This document shows, piece by piece, positions 25,909 to 34,946 of a stretch of DNA of 64,000 nucleotides. The position numbers were made by a program, and so were the translations under genes. The DNA lies in NCBI GenBank assembly GCA_028287465.1, contig JAQBPO010000010.1, forward strand, positions 1 through 64,000, written 5' to 3'. The notes under the pieces are model-generated. The model did not search any database and was not told where the DNA came from. It saw nothing but the letters and a program-made list of their open reading frames with translations. Source of the stretch: Fibrobacterota bacterium. GTDB lineage: Bacteria; Fibrobacterota; Fibrobacteria; UBA11236. Every line of letters starts with the position of its first letter. The first letter of the stretch is position 1.

Positions 25909-26739
25909 TCAGGCGCCTCCGCCCATCATCCGCATCAGCACGATCCAATAGCCGTGCAGATCGTCCTGCTCCTTCAGGAAGGCCTGCCACATCATGGGAA
26001 GCGCGAACATCATGGTGAGCATCCCGAGGGCCAGCTTCATGGGCATGCCCACCATCCAGACGTTCATCTGGGGCATGATGCGAGCGATGATGGCCAGGCC
26101 GACGCTGGAGACGAACAGGGTCGTTACCACGGGCGCGGCCACCTTCATGCCGAGCAGGAAGGCGTTCACCGTGAGCTTGAGGAAAACCGCGACCATGCCC
26201 GCCGAGGCGGCATTGGCCCCCGCCAGGGGGATCAAGCGGAAGGACTCCGCAATGGCCTGCAGGTAGAACATGTAGCCGCCCGTGGAAAGCAAAAGCAGGA
26301 TGAAGAGGATGAAGAGCAAGTGCGCTATGGGCGTATCCTCTTCCTGGGCGATGGGATTCATCATCTGGGTCATGTTGAAACCGGTCTCGGCGTCGATCCA
26401 GGCTCCCGCGAACCGCAGCCCGGCGAATACGAACGTGCCGGCGAACCCCATCACGAGCCCGATGTAGATTTCCTTCACGGCCAGCATGATATAGGCGGGC
26501 ACGCTCCCGGGGACCTCGATGGCCATATGCGGCAGGGTGGGGAACAGTATAAGGCTGAGGAAGAAGGACATTGCCGCTTTCAGGCGCATGGGGACTTCGT
26601 CGGTATTCAGGATGGGGAGGAGGAAGACCAGCACGCTGACGCGGATCAGGACCAGCAGCCAGAGCTCGATCTGGAGGACGGTGAAGTCCTGCAGGGCCGG
26701 GATGCCGTCGAGGGCGGTGGTGACGGGAACGGAGGTCAT
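25909..26739 (-). CDS. fliR: Flagellar export protein FliR
   Basis: A core component of the FliPQR export gate, 276 residues with about six membrane helices (LWLLVLIRVSVLVFLLPIL, FFLSLILFPTLP, EIYIGLVMGFAGTFVFAGLR). It ends 2 bp before flhB and begins 17 bp after fliQ. Confidence 0.95.
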   Translation of the reverse strand: MTSVPVTTALDGIPALQDFTVLQIELWLLVLIRVSVLVFLLPILNTDEVPMRLKAAMSFFLSLILFPTLPHMAIEVPGSVPAYIMLAVKEIYIGLVMGFAGTFVFAGLRFAGAWIDAETGFNMTQMMNPIAQEEDTPIAHLLFILFILLLLSTGGYMFYLQAIAESFRLIPLAGANAASAGMVAVFLKLTVNAFLLGMKVAAPVVTTLFVSSVGLAIIARIMPQMNVWMVGMPMKLALGMLTMMFALPMMWQAFLKEQDDLHGYWIVLMRMMGGGA

Positions 26740-26755
26740 CGTGTGGTATCCGGTC

Positions 26756-27025
26756 CTAGCGGAGCATGCTCGGGATCATCTCCAGCAATTCCACGAAGAA
26801 CCCCTTGTAAAGCTGCAGCATCCAGGGAAGGAACACCAGCAGTGCCAGGCCCATGGCCACGAGCTTCGGGATGAAGGTCAGGGTCATTTCGTTGATCTGG
26901 GTGGCGGCCTGGAAGACGCTGACGATAAGGCCCACGATCAGGGAGAGGACGAGCATGGGGCCGCTGAGGATGAGCACCATCATCAGCGTTTTGCGTCCCA
27001 GGTCGATGATCATCATTTCGCTCAT
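26756..27025 (-). CDS. fliQ: Flagellar export protein FliQ
   Basis: An 89-residue, two-helix export-gate protein. It starts MSEMMIIDLGRKTLMMVLIL and has the family stretch VSVFQAATQINEMTLTFIPK. A GAGGAATGG region precedes the ATG. The canonical fliP-fliQ-fliR order is kept. Confidence 0.95.
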   Translation of the reverse strand: MSEMMIIDLGRKTLMMVLILSGPMLVLSLIVGLIVSVFQAATQINEMTLTFIPKLVAMGLALLVFLPWMLQLYKGFFVELLEMIPSMLR

Positions 27026-27064
27026 GGCGCCATTCCTCGTATGTCTCTCGGCCGGCCTTCAGGG

Positions 27065-27949
27065 CTAGCGGAAGCTCAGTACCAACTGCTGGATGACCAG
27101 GTTCCACCCGTCCACCAGCACGAACAGGATGAGCTTGAAAGGCGTGGATATCATTACGGGCGGGAGCATCATCATGCCCATGGACATGAGCACGGACGAT
27201 ACCACCATGTCGATGACCAGGAACGGGATGTAGATGAGGAATCCGATGATGAAGGAGGACCTCAATTCGCTGATGCAAAAAGCGGGAATGAGGGTGAAGT
27301 TGCTCAGATCATCCACGTTCTTGGGGGTGGGCGATCGGCTGATTCGGACCATCAGGGCGAGGTCCTTCTCGTTGACCTGCTTGAGCATGAATTCCCGCAT
27401 GGGCGCCATGCCCTTTTCGATCGCGACCTTGTAGTCGAGCTTCTCGGCCAGGTAGGGCTGCAGGGCCTCGTCGTTTACGCGCTTGAATGTGGGCCCCATG
27501 ATGAAAAAGGTGAGGAACAGGGAGAGCCCCATCAGCATCTGGTTCGGCGGCGCGTTCTGGGTCCCCAGGGCCTGCTTCAGGAAGGTAAGGACGACCACCA
27601 CGCGGGTGAAGCAGGTCATCATGATCAGGATGGACGGCGCAAGGCTCAGGATGGTGAGCATGGCCACCAGCTCGAGCGTGACCGCCACGTCCTTGGGGCC
27701 GTTCGCCTTGTCGAAGCCCAAGGAGACCTTCGGCAGGATTTGGGAGACCGCGGGGAGGGACGCGAAGAGGACGATCAGGATCGGCAGGGCGAATGGAAGC
27801 AGGGAGCGAGGGGGCGCTTCAACACGGCTCCCGGCTCCCGCCATTTCTCCGCCACGGACCCCGAAATTCCCGACTTCGGATCCGTTCCCGGAAATAGCCC
27901 TAAAGAATCCTTCAGCCGGCTCCGATATGGACGATAGCCCCGGTCTCAT
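27065..27949 (-). CDS. fliP: Flagellar export protein FliP
   Basis: Export-gate protein with family blocks LTILSLAPSILIMMTCFTRV, TFFIMGPTFKRVND, LRSSFIIGFLIYIPFLVIDM and GWNLVIQQLVLSF. As given it has 294 residues with an unusual 45-residue polar leader before the signal-like helix. The ATG at 27949 overlaps the fliO stop (ATGA), which favours it. An internal ATG (residue 36, MAGAGSRVEAPPRSLL) would give the usual 259-residue length. Confidence 0.95.
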   Translation of the reverse strand: MRPGLSSISEPAEGFFRAISGNGSEVGNFGVRGGEMAGAGSRVEAPPRSLLPFALPILIVLFASLPAVSQILPKVSLGFDKANGPKDVAVTLELVAMLTILSLAPSILIMMTCFTRVVVVLTFLKQALGTQNAPPNQMLMGLSLFLTFFIMGPTFKRVNDEALQPYLAEKLDYKVAIEKGMAPMREFMLKQVNEKDLALMVRISRSPTPKNVDDLSNFTLIPAFCISELRSSFIIGFLIYIPFLVIDMVVSSVLMSMGMMMLPPVMISTPFKLILFVLVDGWNLVIQQLVLSFR

Positions 27950-28626
27950 GCCTGGCCTTCGTCCAGCAGATCGGAAACCTTTTTCGGCTTCTTGAAGCGT
28001 TCCAGCAGCTTGTTCAGGTTGTCCGAGAAGGCGGCCGAATTGCTTTCGCCTGCGCGGGCGCGGCGCAATTCCTCGACCGGTTCCTTGAGCATGGTGAGAA
28101 GGGAAATGCCCTGCTGGGTCACTCCCAGGATGCCGACCTCGTCATTCAGGCGCATGGCCACCACGCGCTGATGGGGTCCCAGATGACAGGTTTCCAGGAC
28201 CTCGAAGATGTCGCCGCCGCCCCTGCCGGGCTTGGACAGGAGACGTCCCTGGATGCGCTTCAACCCGCGGATGGACACCACCGCCAGCAGGAGCACGAAG
28301 GCCAGGCCGAAAAGGATTTGCAAACCCAGGGTGCCCACGCTGACGCCTCCGGAGGGGGAGTTCTCCGGGCTTTTGGCCGTTTCCGCCGTGGCGCCGGACT
28401 TTCCCCCGGGATCCTTGCGTTCCATCTCCTTCTGGAGCTTGCGGAACTTGTCCTCCATGGCGGGGGTGGGAGGGGAGGGCGGGAGATCGGCCAAAGGGGC
28501 CGCGTTCATGGATTCGCCTTGGGCTGCGGGTTTGGCGCTCGCCGCGTAGAGGGATTTCCCGGGGAAGGCTTGCGCCGCCGAGACGGCCAGGCTCAGCCCG
28601 GCCAGGATGTAAATCGCGCGTTTCAT
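27946..28626 (-). CDS. fliO: Flagellar assembly protein FliO
   Basis: Assists FliP assembly. The 226 residues include an N-terminal signal-type helix (1-20), a Pro/Lys-rich periplasmic linker, one transmembrane helix near residues 100-120 (LGLQILFGLAFVLLLAVVSI) and a cytoplasmic FliO domain (LETCHLGPHQRVVAMRL, VGILGVTQQGISLL). It overlaps fliY upstream and fliP downstream by 4 bp each. Confidence 0.88.
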   Translation of the reverse strand: MKRAIYILAGLSLAVSAAQAFPGKSLYAASAKPAAQGESMNAAPLADLPPSPPTPAMEDKFRKLQKEMERKDPGGKSGATAETAKSPENSPSGGVSVGTLGLQILFGLAFVLLLAVVSIRGLKRIQGRLLSKPGRGGGDIFEVLETCHLGPHQRVVAMRLNDEVGILGVTQQGISLLTMLKEPVEELRRARAGESNSAAFSDNLNKLLERFKKPKKVSDLLDEGQA

Positions 28627-29588
28627 TTAAGCTGTTTGATCCTCTCCTCAGGGGAGACCAGGGAGATGATGCGGATGCCGAAATATTCGTCCACCACCAC
28701 CACCTCGCCTTTTGCCACCACCTTGTCGTTTACCAGCAGATCCACGGGTTCACCGGCGAGCCGGTCCAGTTCGATGATGGAACCCGGGCCCAGTTCCAGG
28801 ATTTTCCGGATGGAAAGCCGGGTGCGCCCGAGTTCTATGGTGACGTTGAGATTGATATCCAGGAGCATCTGGATATTCGGCGGGCTGTCTTCGAGATTCC
28901 GGGCGAGGGAGGTATCGTAGTCGCCCAGGTTCGAGAGCGGATTGTCGCCCGCTCCGCCTTGCGCATCCGAGCCCGCGGTACCGCCCAGTTTGGCGGCCAA
29001 GGCGGGGGAGAGCATCAGGAGGAACATGGAATCCGGTGAACCTTCGATGGAAAGCCCCGCTTCGACCAGGGCGGCGCCTCCCAATTCGAATGGCGGCTGG
29101 CGGGGATCGAATACCGCGGTATGCGCCTGCGCCGGCGATACGGATACCCCGTAGCGCGAACCCAGGCTGGTGCAGACTGCCCCCATGAACTGGTTGCCGA
29201 ACTCGTTCAGGGCGTCCATGTCCTCATCCTTGAAGGGGGCGGTGCCGTCGCCGCCCATCATCAGGCCGCAAAGGAGGGCTGCCGTCTCCTGGCGGACCAG
29301 GAAGCACAACTCGCCGGGAAACCCGTGTTCAAGGGCGAGCCGGACGATTAGTCCCTTTTCCCCCATGCCTTCGGACAAGGAGGTCGCGTCGGCTTCCTTG
29401 ATTTCCCGCATCGACATCGTCGCCTGGCGGTTCAACAGGGTCCCCAGGACGGACGATCCCTGATCCAGGATGGCGTCCACTTCCGGACGCAGGGCCATCA
29501 CGTCCACGTTCTCGGAGGATGCGTCGCCGAGCAGACCCGCGGTAAGCGCGTCGATATCGGCCTGGCTCAGCGGACCTTCTTCAGCCAT
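28623..29588 (-). CDS. fliY: Flagellar motor switch protein FliN/FliY (CheC-like domain plus SpoA)
   Basis: A C-ring protein of 321 residues, much longer than plain FliN. The N-terminal LSQADIDALTAGLLG peptide resembles the CheY-P-binding segment of FliM. A CheC/FliY-type phosphatase domain (about 40-200) contains DALNEFGNQFMG, matching the D-x3-E-x2-N active-site pattern. The C-terminal SpoA domain (about 240-321) has LLDINLNVTIELGRTRLSI and ILELGPGSIIELDRLAGEPV. This suggests phospho-CheY phosphatase activity at the switch. Only one CheC motif is seen. Confidence 0.9.
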   Translation of the reverse strand: MAEEGPLSQADIDALTAGLLGDASSENVDVMALRPEVDAILDQGSSVLGTLLNRQATMSMREIKEADATSLSEGMGEKGLIVRLALEHGFPGELCFLVRQETAALLCGLMMGGDGTAPFKDEDMDALNEFGNQFMGAVCTSLGSRYGVSVSPAQAHTAVFDPRQPPFELGGAALVEAGLSIEGSPDSMFLLMLSPALAAKLGGTAGSDAQGGAGDNPLSNLGDYDTSLARNLEDSPPNIQMLLDINLNVTIELGRTRLSIRKILELGPGSIIELDRLAGEPVDLLVNDKVVAKGEVVVVDEYFGIRIISLVSPEERIKQLK

Positions 29589-30612
29589 CTTCCCCTACTT
29601 CCCGATCGATGATCGATGTAATCTGGATGCATTTGTTGCGGCCCACCACGCCGACCTTGCCCAGGAACTTGGGCTTGTCCCCGATCTTGACGACCAGGTC
29701 GCTTTGGGCGAGCTTGTCCAGGACGACCACGTCCCCGTTCTGGAGCTGCAGGAGGTCGCGGATGCTGAGGCTGGTCTCGCCGATCACGGTGGTGGCGGAC
29801 AATTCGGTGGTGGCCAGTTCCGTCTCCAGCAGGCGCCTGGTTTCCTGGGTGGTGGTGCGTTGGCCGGAGATCCAGGATTCGCCCGAAAGCTTGGTGATGA
29901 CCGATTCGAGCAGCATGTACGGAAAGCAAAGGCTGATCAGCCCCGAACCGTGCTTCATGCGCACTTCCAGGGAGATGAGGATGACGGTCTCGTTCGGCGG
30001 GGCGATTTGGACGAATTGCGAATTGGTCTCGTAGCTCTCGATCTTCGGGGTGAAGATGCCGACGTGCTCCCACACCTCCTTGAGGTTGAGCAGGGCGCGC
30101 TCCACGATCTTGGTGAGGACGTTCTTTTCGATGTCGGTGAGTTCGCGGTTGTGCTCGGAGGGCTTCCCCTGGCCGCCGAAAAGCCGATCGACTATGAAGA
30201 AGACCAGGCTGGGATTCACCTCGAAGATGGCGGCGCCTTCCAGCGGTTCCATCTGGAATACGTAGATGCAGCTGGGGTTCGAGATGGACATCATGAATTC
30301 GGAATAGGTGAGCTGATCGACGGATACGATGTCGATCTCGACCAGGGTCCGCAGATACGAGCTGAGGGTCGTGGACAGCAGGCGCGCATACCCGTCGTGC
30401 AGGTTCTGCAGGGTCCGCATCTGATCCTTGGAAACGCGGTCGGGCCGGCGGAAATCGTAGAGGAGGACGGATTTCTCCTTGCCCGATTCCTCCAGGGCGG
30501 CGCCGCCGTCCATGGGCATCGATTTCTCGGCGTTCCCTTCCGGCACCAGGCTTCCGGTGGAGACCGCGTTCAGGAGGGCATCCACCTCCTCTTGTGACAG
30601 TATGTCGCTCAT
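29581..30612 (-). CDS. fliM: Flagellar motor switch protein FliM
   Basis: The C-ring subunit binding CheY-P, 343 residues. It starts with the CheY-binding peptide MSDILSQEEVDALLNAV and has the middle-domain motif LQNLHDGYARLLSTTLSSYL. A C-terminal SpoA domain has GETSLSIRDLLQLQNGDVVV. It overlaps fliY by 8 bp. Confidence 0.96.
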   Translation of the reverse strand: MSDILSQEEVDALLNAVSTGSLVPEGNAEKSMPMDGGAALEESGKEKSVLLYDFRRPDRVSKDQMRTLQNLHDGYARLLSTTLSSYLRTLVEIDIVSVDQLTYSEFMMSISNPSCIYVFQMEPLEGAAIFEVNPSLVFFIVDRLFGGQGKPSEHNRELTDIEKNVLTKIVERALLNLKEVWEHVGIFTPKIESYETNSQFVQIAPPNETVILISLEVRMKHGSGLISLCFPYMLLESVITKLSGESWISGQRTTTQETRRLLETELATTELSATTVIGETSLSIRDLLQLQNGDVVVLDKLAQSDLVVKIGDKPKFLGKVGVVGRNKCIQITSIIDREVGEDG

Positions 30613-30639
30613 GGTTCCTTGATGGCCTCGGCTGGCGGA

Positions 30640-31308
30640 TTATTGGACGATGAATTCCGTGAAAAAGGCGTTGCGCAGCTTTCCGGAAGGCGCCGGGCCG
30701 TCGTGCTCTTCCTTTTCCTCCCCCTCGGCCGGCGTCGGTTCGGGGAGGATGGCATTGATCTCGGTGACGATGGCCTCCTTCATCTTCTGCTTTCCCGATG
30801 GCTTCAGGAGGTCCTCGTAGGTCTGGCTACTCAGGATATTGATGATGATGTCGGTTATCTTGGGCATGCGCTTTTCGATCTCATGCCCCACTCCCGTGAG
30901 GGGTCCCGCGGCTCCGTGCTCCCCGCCGCCTCCGCCGGGAGCCTCATGCGCGTCCCATTCCAGTTGGATGGCGCATTTCAGGTAATGGCTGTTGGTGCCG
31001 CCGGCGATGTTCACCGTGAAGGGGAGGGGTTTGGGGAGCACCATGCCGATCTTGGTCAGCTGATGCTTCTTCTCCTTCTCCGCCTCTTCCTGTTCCTTTT
31101 GCGCCTCCGCGACCGGATCCACGGTCTTGCCCTTCAGCTTCCCCACGATGAAGAAGCCCAATCCCGCCATGATGCCCAGATCGGCCACCAACACCCCGGC
31201 GATGATGATGATCTTCTTGTTCATCGGCTTTTTGGCCGGCTTATTGTCGCCGGCCTCGCCTTTTTCCGCGGGCGCGGATTCGCCGCCCTTGGGTTTTTCT
31301 TCAGCCAT
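30640..31308 (-). CDS. fliL: Flagellar basal body-associated protein FliL
   Basis: A 222-residue single-pass protein: a charged Lys/Glu-rich cytoplasmic start, then a transmembrane helix at about 32-54 (IIIIAGVLVADLGIMAGLGF). The periplasmic FliL domain has LPFTVNIAGGTNSHYLKCAI and IVTEINAILPE. FliL sits next to stator units, yet no motAB is found beside it. The Gly/His-rich insert EAPGGGGGEHGAAG is unusual. Confidence 0.92.
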   Translation of the reverse strand: MAEEKPKGGESAPAEKGEAGDNKPAKKPMNKKIIIIAGVLVADLGIMAGLGFFIVGKLKGKTVDPVAEAQKEQEEAEKEKKHQLTKIGMVLPKPLPFTVNIAGGTNSHYLKCAIQLEWDAHEAPGGGGGEHGAAGPLTGVGHEIEKRMPKITDIIINILSSQTYEDLLKPSGKQKMKEAIVTEINAILPEPTPAEGEEKEEHDGPAPSGKLRNAFFTEFIVQ

Positions 31309-31355
31309 TTTCCCTCATTCCGCCCTTCGGCCCCTGCCGGGCGCTGCCAATCCCA

Positions 31356-31580
31356 CTAGACCGATCCGGCCGTTCCGGGCCCGAGACGCGGCCCGTTGCC
31401 CATCCGGATGTTGCGTTGATACTCAATGACCCTGCGCACGATCTCGGGAACCTTTTCCCGGACGACGATCCGCTTGCCATTGTTCAGCACCAACGCGGTA
31501 TCGGGCTGCGCTTCCACCGATTCGATTTGATCGGCGTTGACGATGAGCTTTTCGCCGTTCAATTTCGTCACTTCGATCAT
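31356..31580 (-). CDS. flbD: FlbD-family flagellar protein
   Basis: A 74-residue protein of the small FlbD family (PF06289; not the Caulobacter sigma-54 activator of the same name). MIEVTKLNGEKLIVNADQIE and the LNNGKRIVVREKVPEIVRRV block are diagnostic. Elsewhere it is followed by motA and motB; here fliL comes next, 48 bp away. Confidence 0.9.
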   Translation of the reverse strand: MIEVTKLNGEKLIVNADQIESVEAQPDTALVLNNGKRIVVREKVPEIVRRVIEYQRNIRMGNGPRLGPGTAGSV

Positions 31581-31940
31581 GGCCGCTTCATCCCGCTTCC
31601 CATTCTACCTTACCGGTCCGCGTGAATTCAATAACCAGCCCCGCCATACGCCCCGGAGGGTCTTGCGCCTGCATTCCAGGGACCAGGCCCCCAGGCCCGG
31701 CAGGGAACGCAGCTCGGAGGCCGCGGCCGCTCGTACGGCTGAAGGGTTTTTCGCGAGGGGGGAGAATTCGCCGGCATAGGTTCCGGGAGAGCCGGGCACC
31801 CCGGTAATCGCGGGAATTCCCGGTTTTGCGGCGGATAGGGGCCGGACTGGGCCCTGAACGGGAGAGGTAAAGGGAAGGGAAAATCCCGAGGCTTGCGCCC
31901 CTGGGACCCTCCCCGCCCGGTTCGGATTCTTCACTGGCTA
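31581..31940. other. 360-bp interval between flgE and flbD
   Basis: No recognisable gene is present. A 109-codon minus-strand frame (31934-31605, GTG start) fills it exactly but has no ribosome site and a low-complexity Pro/Gly/Ala/Ser composition, so I do not call it. I see no convincing sigma-54 or sigma-28 box, though a promoter for the flbD-fliA segment would be expected here. Confidence 0.5.
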
Positions 31941-34085
31941 TTACCGTTTCAGGTTGACGAGCTCCTCAAGCAGGCTGTCGCTCACGGTGATGACGCGCGC
32001 GTTGGCCTGGTACCCTCTCTGGGTCGTGATCATGTCCGTGAACTCCTGGGCCAGTTCCACGTTGGAAAGTTCCAGCGAACCGGGCTTGATGACGCTCGAG
32101 CTCTGCTTTCCGGCCGCGCCGAAAATCGGGTCGCCGCTGTTCGAGCTCGTGGTGTACACGGAATCCTTCACCCGCTGCAAGCCGCCCGGATTGGTGAAAT
32201 CCGCGACCAGGATCTGGGCCAGGTTCTTGGTGGTGCCGTTGGTGAAGGAGCCGGAGATGATGCCGTCCTCGCCGATGGAGATTTCGCGCAGGCGGCCCAT
32301 GGTATACCCGTCCTGTCCCACCGCGGTGGCGGTGGTGGCCGAGCGGAACTGGGTCAGGCCGGTGAAATCGCGCGGGCCGCCTACCGACAGGTGCAGATGC
32401 ACGTCGGGAGCGCCATTGCGGGGATCGAATTCGAGTTCCGAGCTGCCGTCGGCGTAGGTGAAGGAGGATACGGAGCCGTCCTGGCCGAAGGAGATCTCGC
32501 CCTTCTGGCCCTTGATGAGGGTCTCTTGCCCGGCGAGCTTCATTTCCCAGAGCCACTGGCTGGGCTGATTGGTGGGGATGAAGCGCATGGTGGCCGTATG
32601 CTCCTTGCCGATATTGTCGTAGACGGTGATGGAGCTTTCCGCCACCTGGGTGTCGGTGGCGTCGCGCAGGGTTGTCGCGTTCATGTTGGTATTGAAGAAG
32701 TTGGGCGAAGGCTTGGAGTTGTTCGAATCCGTGGCGCGGATGGCCAGATCGCGGATGGCGAACGCCGTTTCCGGCTGGCCGCGGACCACGATCGATCCAT
32801 CGGCGATATTGTCGTCGCTGCCGGCCGCGTTGAGGGACACCGAAAGGTTGTTGTTCACGGTGCCGTCGCGGTCCGGAAGCTTGAAATTGTCCTTTATCTT
32901 GGCCAGGATGTCCGACATCTTGGTGCCGCCCGCGCCGGCCACGTAGGTTATGGGGGTCACGTTCAAGGCGGGCACCCCGCCGACGCTGCCGCCGAAGGAG
33001 ATTTGATCGCCGGGTTCGAGGCCCAGATCGCTTCCGTTGGCGTCGAAGAGTTCGCTGAGGGCGTCGCCATTGTTGGCCGGCGCGCGCAGGGTATCGGTGA
33101 CGACGCTCATGAGGGTGGCGCCGGCCGGGATGGTGGTGGGCACGGCGAAGGCCTTGGTCACCTTGGGTCCGGAGATAGGCCGGTCGCTGGTAACCTGGAA
33201 ATTGCTGACGGCGGCGGTGTTCCCGAAGATTTGGATGGCTCCGCGCAAGGTAGCGCTTTCTGCGGAGGTGACGGTTCTGACTGTGGTACCCAGTCCCGCG
33301 CCGACGCCGGCGCTGCGCAGGAAGGTCTGCATGGCGGTTGTCACATCGCTGACTTTCGTTGTGTCCGTAACCGTGAAGTTGGTGGATACCGTGGAGGCGC
33401 CGCTGGAGGCCGAGAAGGTCAGGACGTCCCCGGACTGGATGTCCAGGCCGTTTCCGGAATGGTCGGACATGCCCAGGAGGGAATCGGCGTCCTCCGCATG
33501 GTGCATGTACTTCTGGGTATACAGGATGGACCCCTTGGCCATGGAATCGGAATCCAGGTTGCGCGCGAAATTGACGTCCGTGGTCGCCTTGGCGGGCGCC
33601 TGGTCGTTGAAGGGCACGCGGATGTTCCCGATCAGGGAGCTGGACGCGAAGCTGCCGTTGGAATCGGCGAGCTTGCCCTGCAGCACCATGCCGTTGGTGG
33701 GGAGGACCATCTGGCCCTGGGAATCGAACTGGAAGGCGCCGTTGCGGGTATAGTAGGTGCCGTTGCCGTCGGATACGGCGAAGTAGGCCTTGCCTTCCAG
33801 GGACAGATCCGTGATGAGGCCGGTGGATTCCAGGTTGCCCTGGCTCATCCGCGTGTCGACCGAACCGATGTTCATGCCCAGCCCCACCTGCATGGGATTG
33901 GTGCCGCCGCCGCCGTCGACGCCGCGGGAGGCGCCGGCCAGCATCTGGGAAAGGGACTCCTCGAAAGTCACGCGGGAGGACTTGTATCCCACGGTGTTCA
34001 CGTTCGCGATGTTGTTACCGATGATGTCCATGCGGGTCTGGTGGTTCCGCAAGCCCGATATCGACGCGTAAAGTGACCTTAACAT
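31941..34085 (-). CDS. flgE: Flagellar hook protein FlgE (long form)
   Basis: The hook subunit. The N-terminal rod signature MLRSLYASISGLRNHQTRMD with GNNIANVNTVGYK, a central FlgE D2-type domain, and the C-terminal ELAQEFTDMITTQRGYQANA helix are all visible. At 714 residues it is far longer than the about 400-residue enterobacterial hook, with extra surface domains in the middle. ATG 34085 is chosen because GGAGGA lies 7 bases upstream and the protein then begins exactly at the family start. Confidence 0.94.
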   Translation of the reverse strand: MLRSLYASISGLRNHQTRMDIIGNNIANVNTVGYKSSRVTFEESLSQMLAGASRGVDGGGGTNPMQVGLGMNIGSVDTRMSQGNLESTGLITDLSLEGKAYFAVSDGNGTYYTRNGAFQFDSQGQMVLPTNGMVLQGKLADSNGSFASSSLIGNIRVPFNDQAPAKATTDVNFARNLDSDSMAKGSILYTQKYMHHAEDADSLLGMSDHSGNGLDIQSGDVLTFSASSGASTVSTNFTVTDTTKVSDVTTAMQTFLRSAGVGAGLGTTVRTVTSAESATLRGAIQIFGNTAAVSNFQVTSDRPISGPKVTKAFAVPTTIPAGATLMSVVTDTLRAPANNGDALSELFDANGSDLGLEPGDQISFGGSVGGVPALNVTPITYVAGAGGTKMSDILAKIKDNFKLPDRDGTVNNNLSVSLNAAGSDDNIADGSIVVRGQPETAFAIRDLAIRATDSNNSKPSPNFFNTNMNATTLRDATDTQVAESSITVYDNIGKEHTATMRFIPTNQPSQWLWEMKLAGQETLIKGQKGEISFGQDGSVSSFTYADGSSELEFDPRNGAPDVHLHLSVGGPRDFTGLTQFRSATTATAVGQDGYTMGRLREISIGEDGIISGSFTNGTTKNLAQILVADFTNPGGLQRVKDSVYTTSSNSGDPIFGAAGKQSSSVIKPGSLELSNVELAQEFTDMITTQRGYQANARVITVSDSLLEELVNLKR

Positions 34086-34140
34086 TGCATTCCTCCGTTG
34101 ACTGTATTGATTTGGAAATCTTTCCCCGGGACGCGCTCGT

Positions 34141-34932
34141 TCATATCGCGGCCGTTTCCGGTTCGCCGACATGGACCACCTGATCCAGGCCCACGGCCTG
34201 GCCGCGGACCTCGAGGCGCACGCCCGTCTTGGTATAGTTGAGGCCCTTCACCTTGTCCTCGAAGAAGGTGTAGCCGGTTTCCTTGGTCCCGTCCCTGGAG
34301 GTGACCTTCAGGGCGTACTTGCCGCCGGGAACCTTGGTGCCGTCCATCTTGAGGCCGTTCCAGGAGACCTTGAGCTCCCCGGATTTGGTCAAGGGCAGGG
34401 CATTGACGATGGTGCCTTCGCTGTCCACCAGGGTAAGCACCGAGGTCGCGTCGTCCACGTGGACGTTGATGTCGATGGGGGCGGTCTGGGCAGGGTCGTA
34501 GACGATGTCGCTCGCCATGACCCGCACGGACTTTCCGATCAAGCTGGTGGCCGATGAATTGCTGATGGAGGTGGCGCTGTTGGCCTGGCCCGAGACCATG
34601 GATTCCAGCTTCTTGGAAAGGTCCTCGACCGATTTCGTGATGTTCTGGGTGCCTTCCAGGCTGGAGAACTGGGCCAGCTGGGCGATGAACTGCTGGTTGT
34701 CCTGGGGAGCCAGGGGATCCTGGTAGCGCATCTGGGTCACCAGCAATTGCAGGAAGTCCTGCTTGCCGAGCTCCTTGGTCCCGTTCTGGAAGATCTTCTG
34801 ATCCCCTTCCGACGTCACCGCGGAGGAGACCTCGGAGCCGGACAGATCGGCCGTGACCTTGCGGGGCGTGGCGGAAGCCGGGTGCAGGATGCTGTTGATA
34901 TCGGTCGCGAGAGGTTTGGTCACGGTGGTCAT
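34141..34932 (-). CDS. flgD: Flagellar hook-capping protein FlgD
   Basis: A hook assembly scaffold of 263 residues. The N-terminal export region contains LGKQDFLQLLVTQMRYQDPL and NQQFIAQLAQFSSLEG. FlgD tudor/Ig domains follow, with VSWNGLKMDGTKVPGGKYAL. It is located between fliK and flgE, the usual order. Confidence 0.95.
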   Translation of the reverse strand: MTTVTKPLATDINSILHPASATPRKVTADLSGSEVSSAVTSEGDQKIFQNGTKELGKQDFLQLLVTQMRYQDPLAPQDNQQFIAQLAQFSSLEGTQNITKSVEDLSKKLESMVSGQANSATSISNSSATSLIGKSVRVMASDIVYDPAQTAPIDINVHVDDATSVLTLVDSEGTIVNALPLTKSGELKVSWNGLKMDGTKVPGGKYALKVTSRDGTKETGYTFFEDKVKGLNYTKTGVRLEVRGQAVGLDQVVHVGEPETAAI

Positions 34933-34946
34933 GATGGGTCCCCGGG

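Noticed and set aside
31605-31934. 109-codon minus-strand frame between flgE and flbD
   Set aside because: No ribosome site and low-complexity Pro/Gly/Ser composition; kept only as a note in the gap entry.
31893-34076. 727-codon plus-strand frame
   Set aside because: Antisense to flgE; composition fits a shadow frame.
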